DNA of 64,000 nt from Streptomyces malachitofuscus (GTDB taxonomy: Bacteria; Actinomycetota; Actinomycetes; Streptomycetales; Streptomycetaceae): contig NZ_BMUF01000013.1 in assembly GCF_014650055.1 (NCBI RefSeq), forward strand, positions 186,001-250,000. The letters are read 5' to 3'. The position numbers and the translations under genes were made by a program. The notes under the pieces were generated by a model. That model saw only the letters and a list, made by a program, of their open reading frames with translations, made no database searches and had not been told where the DNA came from. Position 1 is the first letter of the stretch. Each line of letters opens with the position of its first letter. Positions 11,147-19,344 of this stretch are shown piece after piece.

Positions 11147-12635
11147 ATGGCACGCATGCCCGAGCTCAGCCACGGCCGACGCATGCTGGTGCTCGCGATC
11201 TGCTGCATGAGCCTGCTGATCGTGAGCCTGGACAACACGGTCCTGAACGTCGCCCTTCCGGCCATGCAGCGGGAGTTCCGCGCGAGCACCTCGGGACTGC
11301 AGTGGACCATCGACGCGTACACGCTCGTCCTGGCCTCCCTCCTGATGCTCGCGGGCTCCACGGCCGACCGCATCGGCCGCAGACGGGTGTTCATGGCGGG
11401 CCTGGTGGTCTTCACCCTCGGCTCGCTGCTGTGCTCGCTCGCCCCGGACCTGTCGTGGCTGGTGGCCTTCCGGATGGTGCAGGCGGTGGGCGGCGAATGG
11501 GGGCACCTCCCAGGCCTTTGAGGCACTGGGGGAGCTGAACCCGGTCGCCATGTCGATCATCACCAACACCTTCACCGACCCGCGCGAGCGGGCCCGCGCG
11601 ATCGGCCTGTGGGGTGCGGTCGTCGGCATCTCGATGGCCGCCGGTCCGCTGGTCGGGGGCGTGCTGGTGGAGTCGGTCGGCTGGCGCTCCATCTTCTGGG
11701 TCAACCTTCCGGTGGGCCTGGCCGCGCTCCTCCTCACCTGGCGCTTCGTCCCGGAGTCCCGCGCACCGAAGGCCCGTCGCCCCGACCCGGTCGGGCAGGT
11801 CCTGGTCATCGTCCTGTTCGGCGCCCTCACCTACGCGATCATCGAGGCCCCGCACGCCTCGGCGACGGCGGTCGCGCCCTACGCCGTCCTGGCCCTGGCC
11901 GCCCTCGTCGCCCTCCTGCTCTATGAGCCCCGGCGCCGCGAACCCCTCATCGACCTGCGCTTCTTCCGCTCGGCTCCGTTCAGCGGGGCCACGGTGACGG
12001 CGGTGAGCTCGTTCGCGGCGCTCGGCGGGTTCCTGTTCCTGTCCACGCTGTATCTGCAGAACGTGCGGGGGCTGAGCGCCCTGGACGCCGGTCTGTGGAT
12101 GCTCCCGATGGCCGTACCGACCTTCCTGTGCGCCCCGCTGTCCGGGCGTCTGGTCGGCAGCCGAGGCCCCCGGCTGCCCCTGCTGATCGCGGGCACCGCG
12201 ATGACGGTGAGCGGACTCCTCTTCGCCCTCTTCGAGGCCGAGACGTCGAACCCGACCCTCTTCCTCGGCTACGTCCTGTTCGGCGTCGGCTTCGGCTTCG
12301 TGAACGCCCCGATCACCAACACGGCCGTCTCCGGCATGCCGGTCGCCCAGGCGGGAGTGGCCTCGGCGGTCGCCTCCACCAGCCGCCAGCTGGGCCAGGC
12401 GCTGGGGGTGGCGGTGATCGGCGCGGTTCTGGCGGCGGGGGTGGGCTCGTCGTCGTACGCGGACGCGTTCGTGCCGGCGGCGCGGCCGGCCTGGTGGATC
12501 CTCGCGGCGTGCGGGCTGGCGGTGCTGGTGACCGGTGCGCTGACGTCGGGCCGCTGGGCCCGCGCGACCGCCGAACGCGCGGCGGAGCGGCTGGAGTCGG
12601 CGGAGATCCGGCAGAGCGCCGGAGCCGTTGCCTGA
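11147..12635 (+). pseudogene. DHA2-type MFS drug exporter, frameshifted by a palindromic repeat
   Basis: A 14-TM (DHA2/EmrB-like) proton-driven multidrug exporter split into two frames. The first part (11147-11521, 124 residues) has the TM1 motif IVSLDNTVLNVALPAMQ and motif A (GSTADRIGRRR), then ends shortly after FRMVQAVGG. The second part (11550-12635) resumes at VAMSIITNTFTDPRERARAI and runs to a normal C-terminus. The expected join (AVGGSMLNPVAMS or similar) is replaced by a ~37-nt palindromic unit at 11498-11534, whose net gain of about 34 nt shifts the frame. Everything else is intact, so inactivation looks recent. An internal start at 11550 could still yield a partial protein lacking the first three or four helices. 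Confidence 0.85.
11498..11534 (+). repeat. palindromic repeat unit (TGGGGG...GGGGGAG family) inside MFS gene
   Basis: 37-bp unit starting TGGGGGCACCTCCCAGGCC and ending CACTGGGGGAG. It matches the unit at 53024-53060 at 35 of 37 positions. CTCCCAG and CTGGGGGAG can pair around a GCC-TTTGA-GGC inner hairpin. It falls exactly at the reading-frame break of the transporter. Confidence 0.85.
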
Positions 12636-12894
12636 CCGGCGGTCGCGGGAGGTGCTGCCGGGCCGTGCAGACGTGTCCGTGGTCGAGGAAGCCCGGGCGG
12701 CGGCGCGGACGATCGCCAGGGCCGCGACCGCGCGCAGGCCCCGCACGCGCTACACCGTCGGCGCGACGGCCGCCTTCCTCGTCCGCGCCTCCTGTTTGCT
12801 GCCCGACCGCGTGCTGGACCGGATGAAGGCCTCCGATCTGCGCAAGCACCACCCGGACCGGACCGGCCGCACCGAGCGGGCCCGCCGCGCGTGA
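12628..12894 (+). pseudogene. C-terminal remnant of a short-chain dehydrogenase/reductase
   Basis: An 88-codon open frame, of which only about residues 18-70 look like protein: EEARAAARTIARAATARRP, then RTRYTVGATAAFLVRASCLL and PDRVLDRM. This is the pattern of the last ~60 residues of Streptomyces SDR oxidoreductases (the helix after the catalytic core plus the RTRY-VG...LLPDR tail). The Rossmann motif and YxxxK catalytic region are absent. It abuts the 3' end of the broken MFS gene, overlapping it by 8 bp, so the locus has probably lost DNA. It may simply be untranslated residue. Confidence 0.6.
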
Positions 12895-13007
12895 GACGGC
12901 CGGCGGCCGGCGGTCCCCGTTGATGTTGCTTTTGCTGCACACTCCTTGTCGTCCCCGAACGGGGGCACAAGAACGGCGACACCGTCCTGCCGACCGCCGG
13001 AGGCACC

Positions 13008-13214
13008 ATGCCGCAGCTCGACACCAGCAAGGTCAGCCGCTGGGACCTGCACGGCCGCGAGCACACCGTGCGTGTCCAACGCACCGGTGTGCAGCGCACG
13101 ATCAGATGCGACACGTGCGGCTGGCGCAGAGGCGCCCAGTTCCTGCCGTGGCTCAAGGCGCAGGAGCACCTGGCGGAGGCGCACCAGGCGACGGTCGATC
13201 CGACCGCCGCCTGA
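13008..13214 (+). CDS. small C2H2-type zinc-finger-like protein, hypothetical
   Basis: 68-residue protein that I do not assign to a named family. It contains CDTC (34-37) followed by HLAEAH (55-60), a Cys-x2-Cys...His-x4-His arrangement that could bind one zinc, in a basic context (GREHTVRVQRTGVQRTIRCD). The ATG at 13008 is preceded by GGAGG (13001-13005) at close spacing. Related small proteins are common in Streptomyces. It converges on the TetR gene with 6 bp between stops, so the two share a tail region. A nucleic-acid-binding role is possible but not shown. Confidence 0.7.
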   Translation: MPQLDTSKVSRWDLHGREHTVRVQRTGVQRTIRCDTCGWRRGAQFLPWLKAQEHLAEAHQATVDPTAA

Positions 13215-13220
13215 GCGGCT

Positions 13221-13808
13221 TCAGGGCCGCAGTCCCCGCACCAGCAGGCCCACGGCCGCCTCGAAGTCGGCGTCCGCCTCGGGGGTCTCCCACTCCGGGG
13301 CGTACGCCGGGTCGTGGAAGCGGCCCGTGGTCTGGAACAGGGCGCGGGCGGTGGCGGCGGGCTCGACGTCGGCGAAGGCGCCCGAGGCCACGCCCGCGGC
13401 GACGATGCGGGCCAACTGGCCTGTCAGCTCGGCGACATGCTCGGCGACCGCCTCGCCCTGCTCGGCGGCCAGCACCCGGTAGGTGGCGAACAGTTCCGGA
13501 TCGTCGCCCGCCTTGCGGCGCTTGGCGGTGAACAGGGTGGCGAGCCAGTCGCGCAGCCGGGACTCCGGGTCCCGGTCCTCGTCGGCGGCGATCCCGCACA
13601 GCGCCTCGGACGTACGGTCCAGCCAGCGCTTGGTGACCGCCTCCCGCAGCGCGGCCTTCGTACGGAAGTGCCGGTAGACGCTGCCATGGCTGACGCCGAG
13701 CGCGCGGGCCACGTCCACCACGGTGGCCTTCGCCGGGCCGTGGCGGCGCAGCACCTCCTCGGTCGCCTCGAGGATGCGCTCGGCGGTCAGGGTCTCGGTG
13801 GCTGCCAT
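13221..13808 (-). CDS. TetR-family transcriptional regulator
   Basis: 195-residue repressor. An N-terminal HTH domain (about 8-55) reads ERILEATEEVLRRHGPAKAT, then VVDVARALGVSHGSVYRHF, the classical TetR helix-turn-helix with the recognition helix GSVYRHF. The C-terminal ligand-binding/dimerisation domain (about 75-190) is acidic and helical. It lies 25 bp downstream of the aldo-keto reductase on the same strand and is probably cotranscribed with it, so the likely target is the perfect 12-bp inverted repeat upstream of that gene (14863-14892). The ligand is unknown. Confidence 0.9.
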   Translation of the reverse strand: MAATETLTAERILEATEEVLRRHGPAKATVVDVARALGVSHGSVYRHFRTKAALREAVTKRWLDRTSEALCGIAADEDRDPESRLRDWLATLFTAKRRKAGDDPELFATYRVLAAEQGEAVAEHVAELTGQLARIVAAGVASGAFADVEPAATARALFQTTGRFHDPAYAPEWETPEADADFEAAVGLLVRGLRP

Positions 13809-13833
13809 GCCTAGACCGTACCCGGCTCCCGGA

Positions 13834-14844
13834 TCACTCCCGGGTGCCGAGGTGCGCCATCTGCGGCGCCGGGTAGCGGTCGCCCGCCGCCGCGCCCTGC
13901 GGTACGGCCTGCTCGATCGCGGCGAGGTCGGCGGCGTCCAGCGTGACGTCCAGCGCGCCCAGCGACTCCGTGAGCCGCTCGCGGGTGCGGGCGCCGACCA
14001 GCGGGACGATGTCCTCGCCCCGTGAGAGCACCCAGGCGATCGCGATCTGGGCGACCGAGACGCCCTTGTCCGCGGCGACCTTGCGCAGCGCCTCGACGAG
14101 GTCCAGGTTGTGCCGGAGGTTGTCGCCCTGGAAGCGGGGCGAGTGGGCCCGCCAGTCGTCCGCGGCGAGCCGGCGCTCCGCGGTGAAGTGGCCGGAGATC
14201 AGCCCCCGGGAGAGCACTCCGTAGGCGGTGAGGGAGATGCCCAGCTCACGGGTGGTCGGCAGGATCTGCTCCTCCACGGCGCGGGAGATCAGCGAGTACT
14301 CGATCTGCAGGTCCGTGATGGGGGCGGTGGCGGCGGCCCGGCGGACGGTGTCGGCGCCGACCTCGCTGAGGCCGATGTGCCGCACATGGCCCTTCTCGAC
14401 GAGCTCCGCGATCGCGCCGACGGTCTCCTCGATCGGCACGTCGGGGTCGGCGCGGGCGATGCGGTAGACGTCGATGTGGTCGACGCCGAGGCGCTGGAGC
14501 GAGTACGCGACGAAGTTCTTCACCGCGGCCGGGCGGCCGTCCACGCCTCCCCAGCCGCCGTCGGGGTCGCGCAGGGCGCCGAACTTCACGCTGAGCTGCG
14601 CGCGTTCGCGCAGGGCGGCCGGGGCGGTGCGCAGCGCCTCGCCGATCAGCATCTCGTTGTGGCCCATGCCGTAGAAGTCGCCGGTGTCGAGCAGGGTCAC
14701 GCCGGCGTCGAGTGCGGCGTGGACGGTGGCGATGGCCTCACCCCGGTCCGCCTCGCCGTACAGCGCGGACATGCCCATGCAGCCGAGGCCGAGGGCGGAG
14801 ACCCGGGGGCCGGTGGTTCCGAGGGGTCGGGTGTGCGTCGTCAT
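13834..14844 (-). CDS. aldo/keto reductase
   Basis: NADPH-dependent oxidoreductase of the AKR TIM-barrel superfamily, 336 residues. Motifs: GLGCMGMSALYG near the N-terminus, LLDTGDFYGMGHNEMLIGEA (catalytic Asp/Tyr), LSVKFGALRD (catalytic Lys), and a late nucleotide-binding region LVGARTRERLTESLGAL. I chose ATG at 14844 (MTTHTRPLG) because the upstream in-frame ATG at 14889 lies inside the operator palindrome. GGAGG is close upstream of the ATG at short spacing. It leads a two-gene operon with the TetR regulator. The substrate is unknown; such AKRs are often induced by xenobiotics or aldehydes. Confidence 0.92.
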   Translation of the reverse strand: MTTHTRPLGTTGPRVSALGLGCMGMSALYGEADRGEAIATVHAALDAGVTLLDTGDFYGMGHNEMLIGEALRTAPAALRERAQLSVKFGALRDPDGGWGGVDGRPAAVKNFVAYSLQRLGVDHIDVYRIARADPDVPIEETVGAIAELVEKGHVRHIGLSEVGADTVRRAAATAPITDLQIEYSLISRAVEEQILPTTRELGISLTAYGVLSRGLISGHFTAERRLAADDWRAHSPRFQGDNLRHNLDLVEALRKVAADKGVSVAQIAIAWVLSRGEDIVPLVGARTRERLTESLGALDVTLDAADLAAIEQAVPQGAAAGDRYPAPQMAHLGTRE

Positions 14845-14862
14845 GCCTCCACGATGACATGA

Positions 14863-14906
14863 CGAATGACAGATTTCAATATCTGTCATTCGTTATTTGT
14901 CATTCG
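14863..14906. promoter_or_regulatory. operator: 12-bp perfect inverted repeat plus extra half-site
   Basis: Arms CGAATGACAGAT (14863-14874) and ATCTGTCATTCG (14881-14892) with a 6-nt spacer, then a related half-site ATTTGTCATTCG (14895-14906). It lies 19 bp upstream of the aldo-keto reductase start and is AT-rich compared with its surroundings. It is probably the operator for the cotranscribed TetR protein (inference). Confidence 0.75.
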
Positions 14907-14942
14907 ATTCCGTCAAACCTCCGTGCGCCGGACCACAAAAGA

Positions 14943-14981
14943 GCCCACCCTCCAGCCGACCGAGTCGGATGGAGGGTGGGC
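14943..14981. terminator. long hairpin terminator downstream of glyS
   Basis: Arms GCCCACCCTCCA (14943-14954) and TGGAGGGTGGGC (14970-14981) enclose a second short stem CCGAC/GTCGG. It sits 19 bp beyond the glyS stop and reads as a terminator on the minus strand; the preceding AAAAG at 14937 becomes a short T-run in that orientation. Confidence 0.85.
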
Positions 14982-14999
14982 GAAGGCGCGGGACGGGCG

Positions 15000-16382
15000 T
15001 CAGCAGCCGATCAGCCGCGAGGCGAGGTACCCCTCGATCTGGTCCAGCGAGACGCGCTCCTGCTTCATCGTGTCGCGCTCACGCACGGTCACCGCGTTGT
15101 CGTCGAGCGTGTCGAAGTCGACGGTGACGCAGAACGGCGTACCGATCTCGTCCTGGCGGCGGTAGCGGCGGCCGATCGCGCCGGCGTCGTCGAACTCGAT
15201 GTTCCAGTTCTGCCGCAGCGACTGCGCCAGACCCTTGGCCTTCGGCGACAGCTCCGCGTTGCGGGACAGCGGGAGGACGGCCACCTTCACCGGCGCGAGG
15301 CGGTGGTCGAGCCGCAGCACGGTCCGCTTCTCCATCTTGCCCTTGGCGTTGGGCGCCTCGTCCTCGACGTAGGCGTCGAGCAGGAAGGCGAGCATCGCCC
15401 GGCCGACACCGGCCGCCGGCTCGATGACGTACGGCGTCCAGCGCTCGCCGGCCTCCTGGTCGTAGTAGGCCAGGTCCTGGCCGGAGGCCTTGGAGTGGGC
15501 GCCGAGGTCGTAGTCGGTGCGGTTGGCGACGCCCTCGAGCTCGCCCCACTCGCTGCCGCCGAACTGGAAGCGGTACTCGATGTCAGCGGTGCGCTTGGAG
15601 TAGTGGGAGAGCTTCTCCTTCGGGTGCTCGTACCACCGCATGTTCTCCTCGCGCAGGCCGAGACCGGTGTACCAGTTCCAGCGCTGCTCCATCCAGTACT
15701 CCTGCCACTTCTCGTCCTCGCCCGGCTTGACGAAGAACTCCATCTCCATCTGCTCGAACTCGCGGGTGCGGAAGATGAAGTTGCCGGGCGTGATCTCGTT
15801 GCGGAAGGACTTGCCCATCTGGGCGATGCCGAACGGCGGCTTGCGCCGCGAAGTGGTCTGCACCTGGGCGAAGTTGGTGAAGATGCCCTGGGCGGTCTCG
15901 GGGCGCAGGTAGGCGATGGAGCCGGAGTCCTGCGTCGGGCCGAGGTGGGTGGAGAGCAGACCCGAGAACTGCTTGGGCTCGGTGAAGGTGCCCTTGTTGC
16001 CGCAGTTGGGGCAGTTGATGTCGGCGAGGCCGTTCTCCGGAGCGCGGCCCTTCTTCTCCTCGTACGCCTCCTCCAGGTGGTCGGCGCGGAACCGCTTGTG
16101 GCAGGAGGTGCACTCGGTCAGCGGGTCCGTGAAGGTGGCGACGTGACCGGAGGCGACCCACACGTCCGGGGCCAGGATCACGGAGGAGTCGATACCGACC
16201 ACGTCCTCGCGCGAGGTGACCATGTAGCGCCACCACTGGCGCTTCAGGTTCTCCTTGAGCTCGACACCCAGCGGTCCGTAGTCCCAGGCGGCCTTCGTGC
16301 CGCCATAGATCTCACTACTGGGGAATACGAAGCCACGGCGCTTGCTCAGGCTGACGATGGTGTCGATCTTGTCGGCGGCCAC
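15000..16382 (-). CDS. glyS: glycyl-tRNA synthetase (single-chain, class II)
   Basis: Essential enzyme that charges tRNA-Gly with glycine in the cytoplasm. The 460-residue alpha2-type protein shows the N-terminal motif RRGFVFPSSEIYGG, motif 1 region WDYGPLGVELKENL, two Cys pairs CTSC (91-94) and CPNC (124-127) forming a zinc ribbon, motif 2 (FRNEITPGNFIFRTREFEQM), motif 3 with GVGRAMLAFL, and a C-terminal anticodon-binding domain (LAPVKVAVLPLSRN). The start is GTG at 16382 with GAAGAGAG upstream. It is monocistronic, divergent from the zinc operon, and ends in a strong terminator. I see no T-box-like leader. Confidence 0.98.
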   Translation of the reverse strand: MAADKIDTIVSLSKRRGFVFPSSEIYGGTKAAWDYGPLGVELKENLKRQWWRYMVTSREDVVGIDSSVILAPDVWVASGHVATFTDPLTECTSCHKRFRADHLEEAYEEKKGRAPENGLADINCPNCGNKGTFTEPKQFSGLLSTHLGPTQDSGSIAYLRPETAQGIFTNFAQVQTTSRRKPPFGIAQMGKSFRNEITPGNFIFRTREFEQMEMEFFVKPGEDEKWQEYWMEQRWNWYTGLGLREENMRWYEHPKEKLSHYSKRTADIEYRFQFGGSEWGELEGVANRTDYDLGAHSKASGQDLAYYDQEAGERWTPYVIEPAAGVGRAMLAFLLDAYVEDEAPNAKGKMEKRTVLRLDHRLAPVKVAVLPLSRNAELSPKAKGLAQSLRQNWNIEFDDAGAIGRRYRRQDEIGTPFCVTVDFDTLDDNAVTVRERDTMKQERVSLDQIEGYLASRLIGC

Positions 16383-16562
16383 GGTGCTCTCTTCATTACG
16401 ACGACGGTGACTGACTGGTGCGGCGCGAAGCGCCTCGTTGGGGGGTGGTGGTCGGGAGACGGGCGGGCGAAGCGAGATTGCTTCCAGCGAAGCTCTCAGG
16501 CTACCGGCGGGGCCCGCCCCGCGACCAATTCGGTGCCCCCCTACCGCGCCTCACATGCTTTG

Positions 16563-16600
16563 TTGACAACGGTTTCCATATTTGTTGAAAATGACTGTCA
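16563..16600 (+). promoter_or_regulatory. znuA promoter with Zur box overlapping the start codon
   Basis: TTGACA at 16563-16568 is a perfect -35. Eighteen bases later GAAAAT (16587-16592) can serve as the -10, which would put transcription initiation at or next to the ATG at 16600, so the mRNA may be leaderless. The 15-mer TGAAAATGACTGTCA (16586-16600) fits the 7-1-7 palindrome of Streptomyces Zur boxes (5 of 7 arm positions complementary) and would block this promoter when zinc is plentiful. Confidence 0.7.
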
Positions 16601-17586
16601 TGAACGTACGACGACGCCGCATATCCGCGGCCGCGCTGGCCACGGTCGCCGCCCTCGGCCTCGGCACCCTCACCGCCTGCTCCTCGGACAGTGCCGCCGC
16701 GGGCAACACCGACAAGTTCGACGTCGTCGCGTCGTTCTACCCGATGGCGTTCCTCGCCGAGCAGATCGGCGGCGAGCACGTCAACGTCACCAGTCTCACC
16801 GAGCCCGGCCAGGAGCCGCACGACCTGGAGATCAGCGCGAAGCAGACCGCGCAGCTCCAGGAGTCCGACGCGGCCCTCTACCTCAAGGGCCTCCAGCCCA
16901 CCGTCGACGAGGCCGTCGGCCAGTCCGAGATCGAGACGAAGATCGACGCGAGCACCCTGACCTCCCTGGAGGAGCACGGCACCGAGGCCGGCGGCCACGG
17001 GGACGAGCACGCCCACGAGGACGAGCACGCCCACGAGGAGGAGCACGGCCACGAGCACGAGGGCGGCCAGGACCCCCACGTGTGGCTCGACCCGGTCAAG
17101 TACGCCGAGGTCGCCGAGGGCGTCGGCAAGGCCTTCGAGAAGGCCGACCCCGACCACGCCGCCGACTACCGGAAGAACACCGCGACCCTGGTCGGCAAGC
17201 TGAACGACCTGGACAAGGAGTTCGAGACCGGCCTCGCGGACAGGAAGACCGACGTCTTCATCACCACCCACGCCGCCTTCGGCTACCTCGCCGAGCGCTA
17301 CGGCCTGACCGAGGAGGCCATCAGCGGCCTGGACCCCGAGTCCGAGCCCAGCGGCGCGCGCGTGAAGGAACTCGGGGACATGGCGAAGGCCGACGGCGTC
17401 ACCACCGTCTTCTACGAGACGCTCGTCAGCGACAGGACGGCCAAGACCCTCGCCGGCGACGCCGGGCTCAGGACGGACGTCCTCGACCCGGTCGAGGGCA
17501 TCACCGACAAGTCCCGCGGTGACGACTACTTCCAGGTCATGGAGGCCAACCTCGCGGCCCTGCAGACGGCCCTGGGTGCCAAGTGA
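16600..17586 (+). CDS. znuA: zinc ABC transporter substrate-binding lipoprotein
   Basis: Extracytoplasmic zinc receptor of a cluster A-1 (ZnuA-type) ABC importer, 328 residues. The signal peptide ends in a lipobox LTAC with acylated Cys27. The mature part starts with the family's VASFYPMAFLAEQIGGEHV. A His/Glu-rich loop (about 128-155, repeated HAHEDEH/HEEEHGH units) is the zinc-trapping loop typical of ZnuA and absent from manganese-specific homologues. DPHVWLDP and TTHAAFGYLAERYGL carry further metal-binding histidines. I chose ATG at 16600 because the Zur box and -10 overlap the upstream alternative starts (16582, 16591). First gene of znuACB. Confidence 0.95.
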   Translation: MNVRRRRISAAALATVAALGLGTLTACSSDSAAAGNTDKFDVVASFYPMAFLAEQIGGEHVNVTSLTEPGQEPHDLEISAKQTAQLQESDAALYLKGLQPTVDEAVGQSEIETKIDASTLTSLEEHGTEAGGHGDEHAHEDEHAHEEEHGHEHEGGQDPHVWLDPVKYAEVAEGVGKAFEKADPDHAADYRKNTATLVGKLNDLDKEFETGLADRKTDVFITTHAAFGYLAERYGLTEEAISGLDPESEPSGARVKELGDMAKADGVTTVFYETLVSDRTAKTLAGDAGLRTDVLDPVEGITDKSRGDDYFQVMEANLAALQTALGAK

Positions 17587-17609
17587 CCGACCGACCACCG
17601 GAGGACGGC

Positions 17610-18380
17610 ATGACGACCGAGCCCGTGATCTCCCTGCGCGGGGTCCGCGCCGAGCTGGGCTCGCGCCCCGTCCTGCGCGGCATCGACCTCACCGTGCGCC
17701 GCGGTGAGGTCGTCGCCCTGCTCGGTGCCAACGGCTCCGGCAAGTCGACCGCCGTGCGCAGCATCATCGGCCAAGTGCCCGTCACCGCCGGTGAGATCGA
17801 CCTGTTCGGCACCCCGCAGCGACGGTTCCGCGACTGGGCGCGCGTGGGCTACGTCCCGCAGCGCACCACCGCCGCGGGCGGCGTCCCGGCCACGGTCACC
17901 GAGGTGGTCTCCTCCGGCCGCCTGGCCCGCACCCGCTTCGGCCTCTTCCGCAGGACCGACCGCGAGGCCGTACGCAACGCCCTTGACCTCGTCGGCATGG
18001 CCGACCGCGCCAAGGACTCCGTCGACGCCCTCTCCGGCGGCCAGCACCAGCGGGTGCTGATCGCCCGCGCGCTCGCCGCCGCACCCGAGCTGCTGATCAT
18101 GGACGAGCCGATGGCGGGCGTGGACCTGGCCAGCCAGGAGATCCTCGCCGAGACCCTGCGGCACCAGGTCGTCGAGGGCGCCACGGTCCTTCTCGTCCTG
18201 CACGAACTGGGCCCGCTGGAGCCCCTGATCGACCGGGCGGTCGTGCTCCGCGACGGCTGCGTCGTGCACGACGGCCCGCCCCCGAAGGCCGTCGGCCAGC
18301 ACGCGCTGCCCGGCCACGACCACGTACACCCGCACGCACCCGCGGGCGCCGAACCGATCCGCACGGGACTGCTCAGCTGA
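17610..18380 (+). CDS. znuC: zinc ABC transporter ATP-binding protein
   Basis: ATPase subunit that powers ZnuB-mediated zinc import, bound to the inner face of the membrane. The 256-residue protein has Walker A GANGSGKS (39-46), signature ALSGGQHQRVLIARAL, Walker B LLIMDEPMAGVD and the H-loop VLHELG. The tail (PGHDHVHPHAPAG) is His-rich and may also bind metal. The start at ATG 17610 has GGAGG at 17600-17604; the in-frame GTG at 17583 overlaps the znuA stop but lacks such a site. Its stop overlaps the ZnuB start (TGATG arrangement), so the subunits are coupled. Confidence 0.96.
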   Translation: MTTEPVISLRGVRAELGSRPVLRGIDLTVRRGEVVALLGANGSGKSTAVRSIIGQVPVTAGEIDLFGTPQRRFRDWARVGYVPQRTTAAGGVPATVTEVVSSGRLARTRFGLFRRTDREAVRNALDLVGMADRAKDSVDALSGGQHQRVLIARALAAAPELLIMDEPMAGVDLASQEILAETLRHQVVEGATVLLVLHELGPLEPLIDRAVVLRDGCVVHDGPPPKAVGQHALPGHDHVHPHAPAGAEPIRTGLLS

Positions 18381-19282
18381 TGGAGATCCTCGACTACGCC
18401 TTCATGCAGCGGGCGCTGCTCGCCGCCGTCCTGGTCGGCATCACCGCCCCCGCCGTCGGCATCTACCTGGTCCAGCGCCGTCAGGCTCTCATGGGCGACG
18501 GCATCGGCCACGTGGCGATGACCGGCGTCGGCCTCGGCTTCCTGCTGTCCTGGTCCCCGGTGTGGATGGCGACCCTGGTCTCCGTCCTCGGCGCCGTCTT
18601 CATGGAACTGGTCCGCTGGTACGCCAGGACCCGCGGCGACATCGCCCTCGCGATGCTGTTCTACGGCGGTATGGCCGGCGGCGTCATGTTCATCAACCTC
18701 GCCCCCGGCGGCTCCACCACCAATCTCTCCTCGTTCCTCTTCGGCTCCCTGTCCACGGTCTCCGAGTCCGACGTCACCGCGATCTGTCTGCTGGCCGCGT
18801 TCGTGATCCTGGTCACCGTGGGTCTGCGCCGGCAGCTGTTCGCGGTCAGCCAGGACGAGGAGTTCGCGCGGGTGACGGGTCTGCCGGTGCGCTTCCTGAA
18901 CCTGCTGACGGCGATCACGGCCGCGGTCACGGTCTCCGTCGCGATGCGCGTGGTCGGCCTGCTGCTGGTGAGCGCGCTCATGGTGGTGCCGGTCGCGGCG
19001 GCCCAGCAGCTCACCCGCAGCTTCGCCGCCACGTTCGCCATCGCCGTGGCGATCGGCGTCGCCGTGACCATCGGCGGCACGGTCACCTCGTACTACCAGG
19101 ACGTGCCCCCCGGCGCGACGATCGTGCTGCTGACGATCGGCGCGTTCATCGTGCTGACCGCGCTGGCCGCCCCGCTGGCCCGCCGCCGCGCCCGGGCAGT
19201 GGCCGCCGCACACCCCGGCGGCGACCCCGCGGAGTGCGCGATTCCGGCCAGCCGCACGGCGGGCCACGAGGCCGGAGCCTGA
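18380..19282 (+). CDS. znuB: zinc ABC transporter permease
   Basis: Membrane channel subunit of the zinc importer, 300 residues with about eight hydrophobic helices. It begins MEILDYAFMQRALLAAVLVG, and has GIYLVQRRQALMGDGIGHVA (ABC-3 family signature region), a central AVSQDEEFARVTGLPVRFLN loop that couples to ZnuC, and VGLLLVSALMVVPVAAAQQL. It shares the last base of the znuC stop codon with its own ATG. A weak 60-bp gap separates it from zur, which has its own strong ribosome-binding site and may be cotranscribed. Confidence 0.95.
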   Translation: MEILDYAFMQRALLAAVLVGITAPAVGIYLVQRRQALMGDGIGHVAMTGVGLGFLLSWSPVWMATLVSVLGAVFMELVRWYARTRGDIALAMLFYGGMAGGVMFINLAPGGSTTNLSSFLFGSLSTVSESDVTAICLLAAFVILVTVGLRRQLFAVSQDEEFARVTGLPVRFLNLLTAITAAVTVSVAMRVVGLLLVSALMVVPVAAAQQLTRSFAATFAIAVAIGVAVTIGGTVTSYYQDVPPGATIVLLTIGAFIVLTALAAPLARRRARAVAAAHPGGDPAECAIPASRTAGHEAGA

Positions 19283-19344
19283 CTGGCCTCTGCCCGGACT
19301 GGCACAATGGCCCGGGCAGAGGCCAGACGTGAGGAGGCATTCCC

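Noticed and set aside
16383..16581. T-box riboswitch upstream of glyS
   Set aside because: No T-box sequence (UGGNACC-like) or specifier stem could be recognised in the leader.
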